Below are positions 63,183-64,000 of a DNA stretch of 64,000 nt, in pieces. The notes beneath the pieces are model-generated. The model did no database searches, was not told the origin of the DNA, and saw only the letters and a list, made by a program, of their open reading frames with translations. Location of the stretch: contig CM076266.1 of NCBI GenBank assembly GCA_038380795.1, forward strand, positions 44,476,425 through 44,540,424, given 5' to 3'. Source of the stretch: Pyrocephalus nanus (lineage: Eukaryota > Chordata > Aves > Passeriformes > Tyrannidae). The position numbers were made by a program, and so were the translations under genes. Within the stretch, counting starts at the first letter, position 1; every line of letters starts with the position of its first letter.

Positions 63183-64000
63183 GTAAGATGCTTTTTTCTG
63201 CAGTGCACACCAACTAGAGTGAAGGTACTAATACGTAGTCCAAAAGGGTAGCAGTATTTGTTCTCAGCTTTCTTAATCCTTAAAACAAAGAGTTCTGGAA
63301 TAGAAATAAATGTCCTTTAGTATTGGTTAGGAAGGGTAAGACCTCTAGTTGCTCTAGGATCAAGACCCTTCATCTACACACTGTAAGTCTTCAAAGATAA
63401 ATGAGGAGACTTTGAGAAAATTAAAATAAAACAGCTATTGTTCATCAGTAGATCAGACTCATGCCTGCAGTGGCGTGACTGAATTCCCTGATGTAATTCC
63501 ACTAACAAAGCTGATCCTCTCAGTCCAGGGACAAATAAAGTGTGAGTAAACTAAGACGTATTGCAGTAAGTATAGCTGGAAGAAAAATAATAATGTGTTT
63601 ATTAAAAAGCACGGTTTGATGTGTGTTATGGAGCTGGGTTGACAATCTGAGCTGTCTCGCTTCTACAAAAGGTCAAAAAATACCACCATTATTCAGTTAT
63701 CTTCTGTGGGAGAAAACAGATTTTGCATGACATAGTCACAAAAGCCAATTTTGAAAGCTGCTTACAGAATGCTTTAATCTACAGAAGATTCATGAATTAT
63801 TGTTGCAAGAATATTCCTTATTCATTAGTGATATTATAGTCTAGAGTAGCATATAAATTAAAACAATTTTACTGACTACAGTGTAATATGGTAATAGGCT
63901 TCTAACTCCCTACAGAGGATTAAGTAAGAGGACATGTCAGATGAGTGTTAACAGCTGCACAAAATGTTTTGAAATTAAATTGATCAGAAGTAATAAGAAC
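63183..64000 (+). other. THSD7A: THSD7A intron 6, 5' part
   Basis: Starts with donor gtaaga after the split Gly codon and runs past the window edge. Nothing recognisable is in it. Confidence 0.9.

Larger units (their letters stand above)
1..64000 (+). other. THSD7A: THSD7A gene, internal part (introns 1-6, coding exons 2-6)
   Basis: The whole window lies inside one gene on the + strand. The five exons listed separately splice into one open reading frame that follows the human THSD7A ectodomain as I remember it, almost residue by residue, starting at GPWGRCMGD. In the family this is a large type I membrane glycoprotein of about 1,650 residues built of thrombospondin type-1 repeats (TSRs). It is known from endothelium, neurons and kidney podocyte foot processes, and it is an autoantigen in membranous nephropathy. 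Neither the start codon and signal peptide nor the transmembrane segment and stop codon is in the window, so promoter, 5' UTR and 3' end cannot be described. THSD7B is the only close alternative, and the sequence fits 7A better. Confidence 0.95.

Noticed and set aside
1..64000. Prokaryotic-type systems: operons, CRISPR arrays, phage or integrative elements
   Set aside because: Spliced vertebrate exons, avian LINEs and LTRs and long AT-rich introns show this is animal nuclear DNA. No regularly spaced repeat array exists.

Overview
The window is vertebrate, almost certainly avian, genomic DNA. It is AT-rich and intron-dominated. Several 5'-truncated CR1 LINE fragments carry the typical avian 3' end (a 'ttccaac' core followed by ATTCTRTG-like octamers), and one LTR is of a type I recognise from bird genomes. 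That LTR type suggests a neoavian rather than a galliform bird, but this is only a weak inference.

The only gene I can support is the middle-amino-terminal part of THSD7A (thrombospondin type-1 domain-containing 7A) on the + strand. Five coding exons are present: 37809-38640, 52967-53215, 54781-54962, 60588-60743 and 62979-63182. Every junction is canonical GT-AG, and the codon phases join without a break (1,623 nt, 541 codon equivalents). By comparison with the human protein as I remember it, these are coding exons 2 to 6. The signal-peptide exon lies upstream of the window. The transmembrane and cytoplasmic exons and about two thirds of the ectodomain lie downstream.

Layout: positions 1-37808 belong to the large first intron. 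It holds simple repeats, CR1 pieces, one probable solo LTR (about 22117-22950) and a nested stack at 23638-24625, where an LTR sits inside a CR1 and is itself split by another CR1. A CR1 tail ends about 640 bp before exon 2. Intron 2 (38641-52966) holds further CR1 fragments and a self-complementary CTAG microsatellite. Intron 4 (54963-60587) holds a hAT-like element with visible terminal inverted repeats and a hairpin-forming inverted repeat. Introns 3, 5 and 6 show nothing I can name.

Together the exons encode a run of thrombospondin type-1 repeats of the extracellular part of a type I membrane protein, including the lysine/arginine-rich insertion of the fourth repeat. I see no other protein-coding gene, RNA gene, CRISPR array or operon. 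No new biological system is evident. The most interesting items are the nested transposons, the basic and possibly cleavable insert, the weak acceptor of exon 4 and the intronic hairpin.
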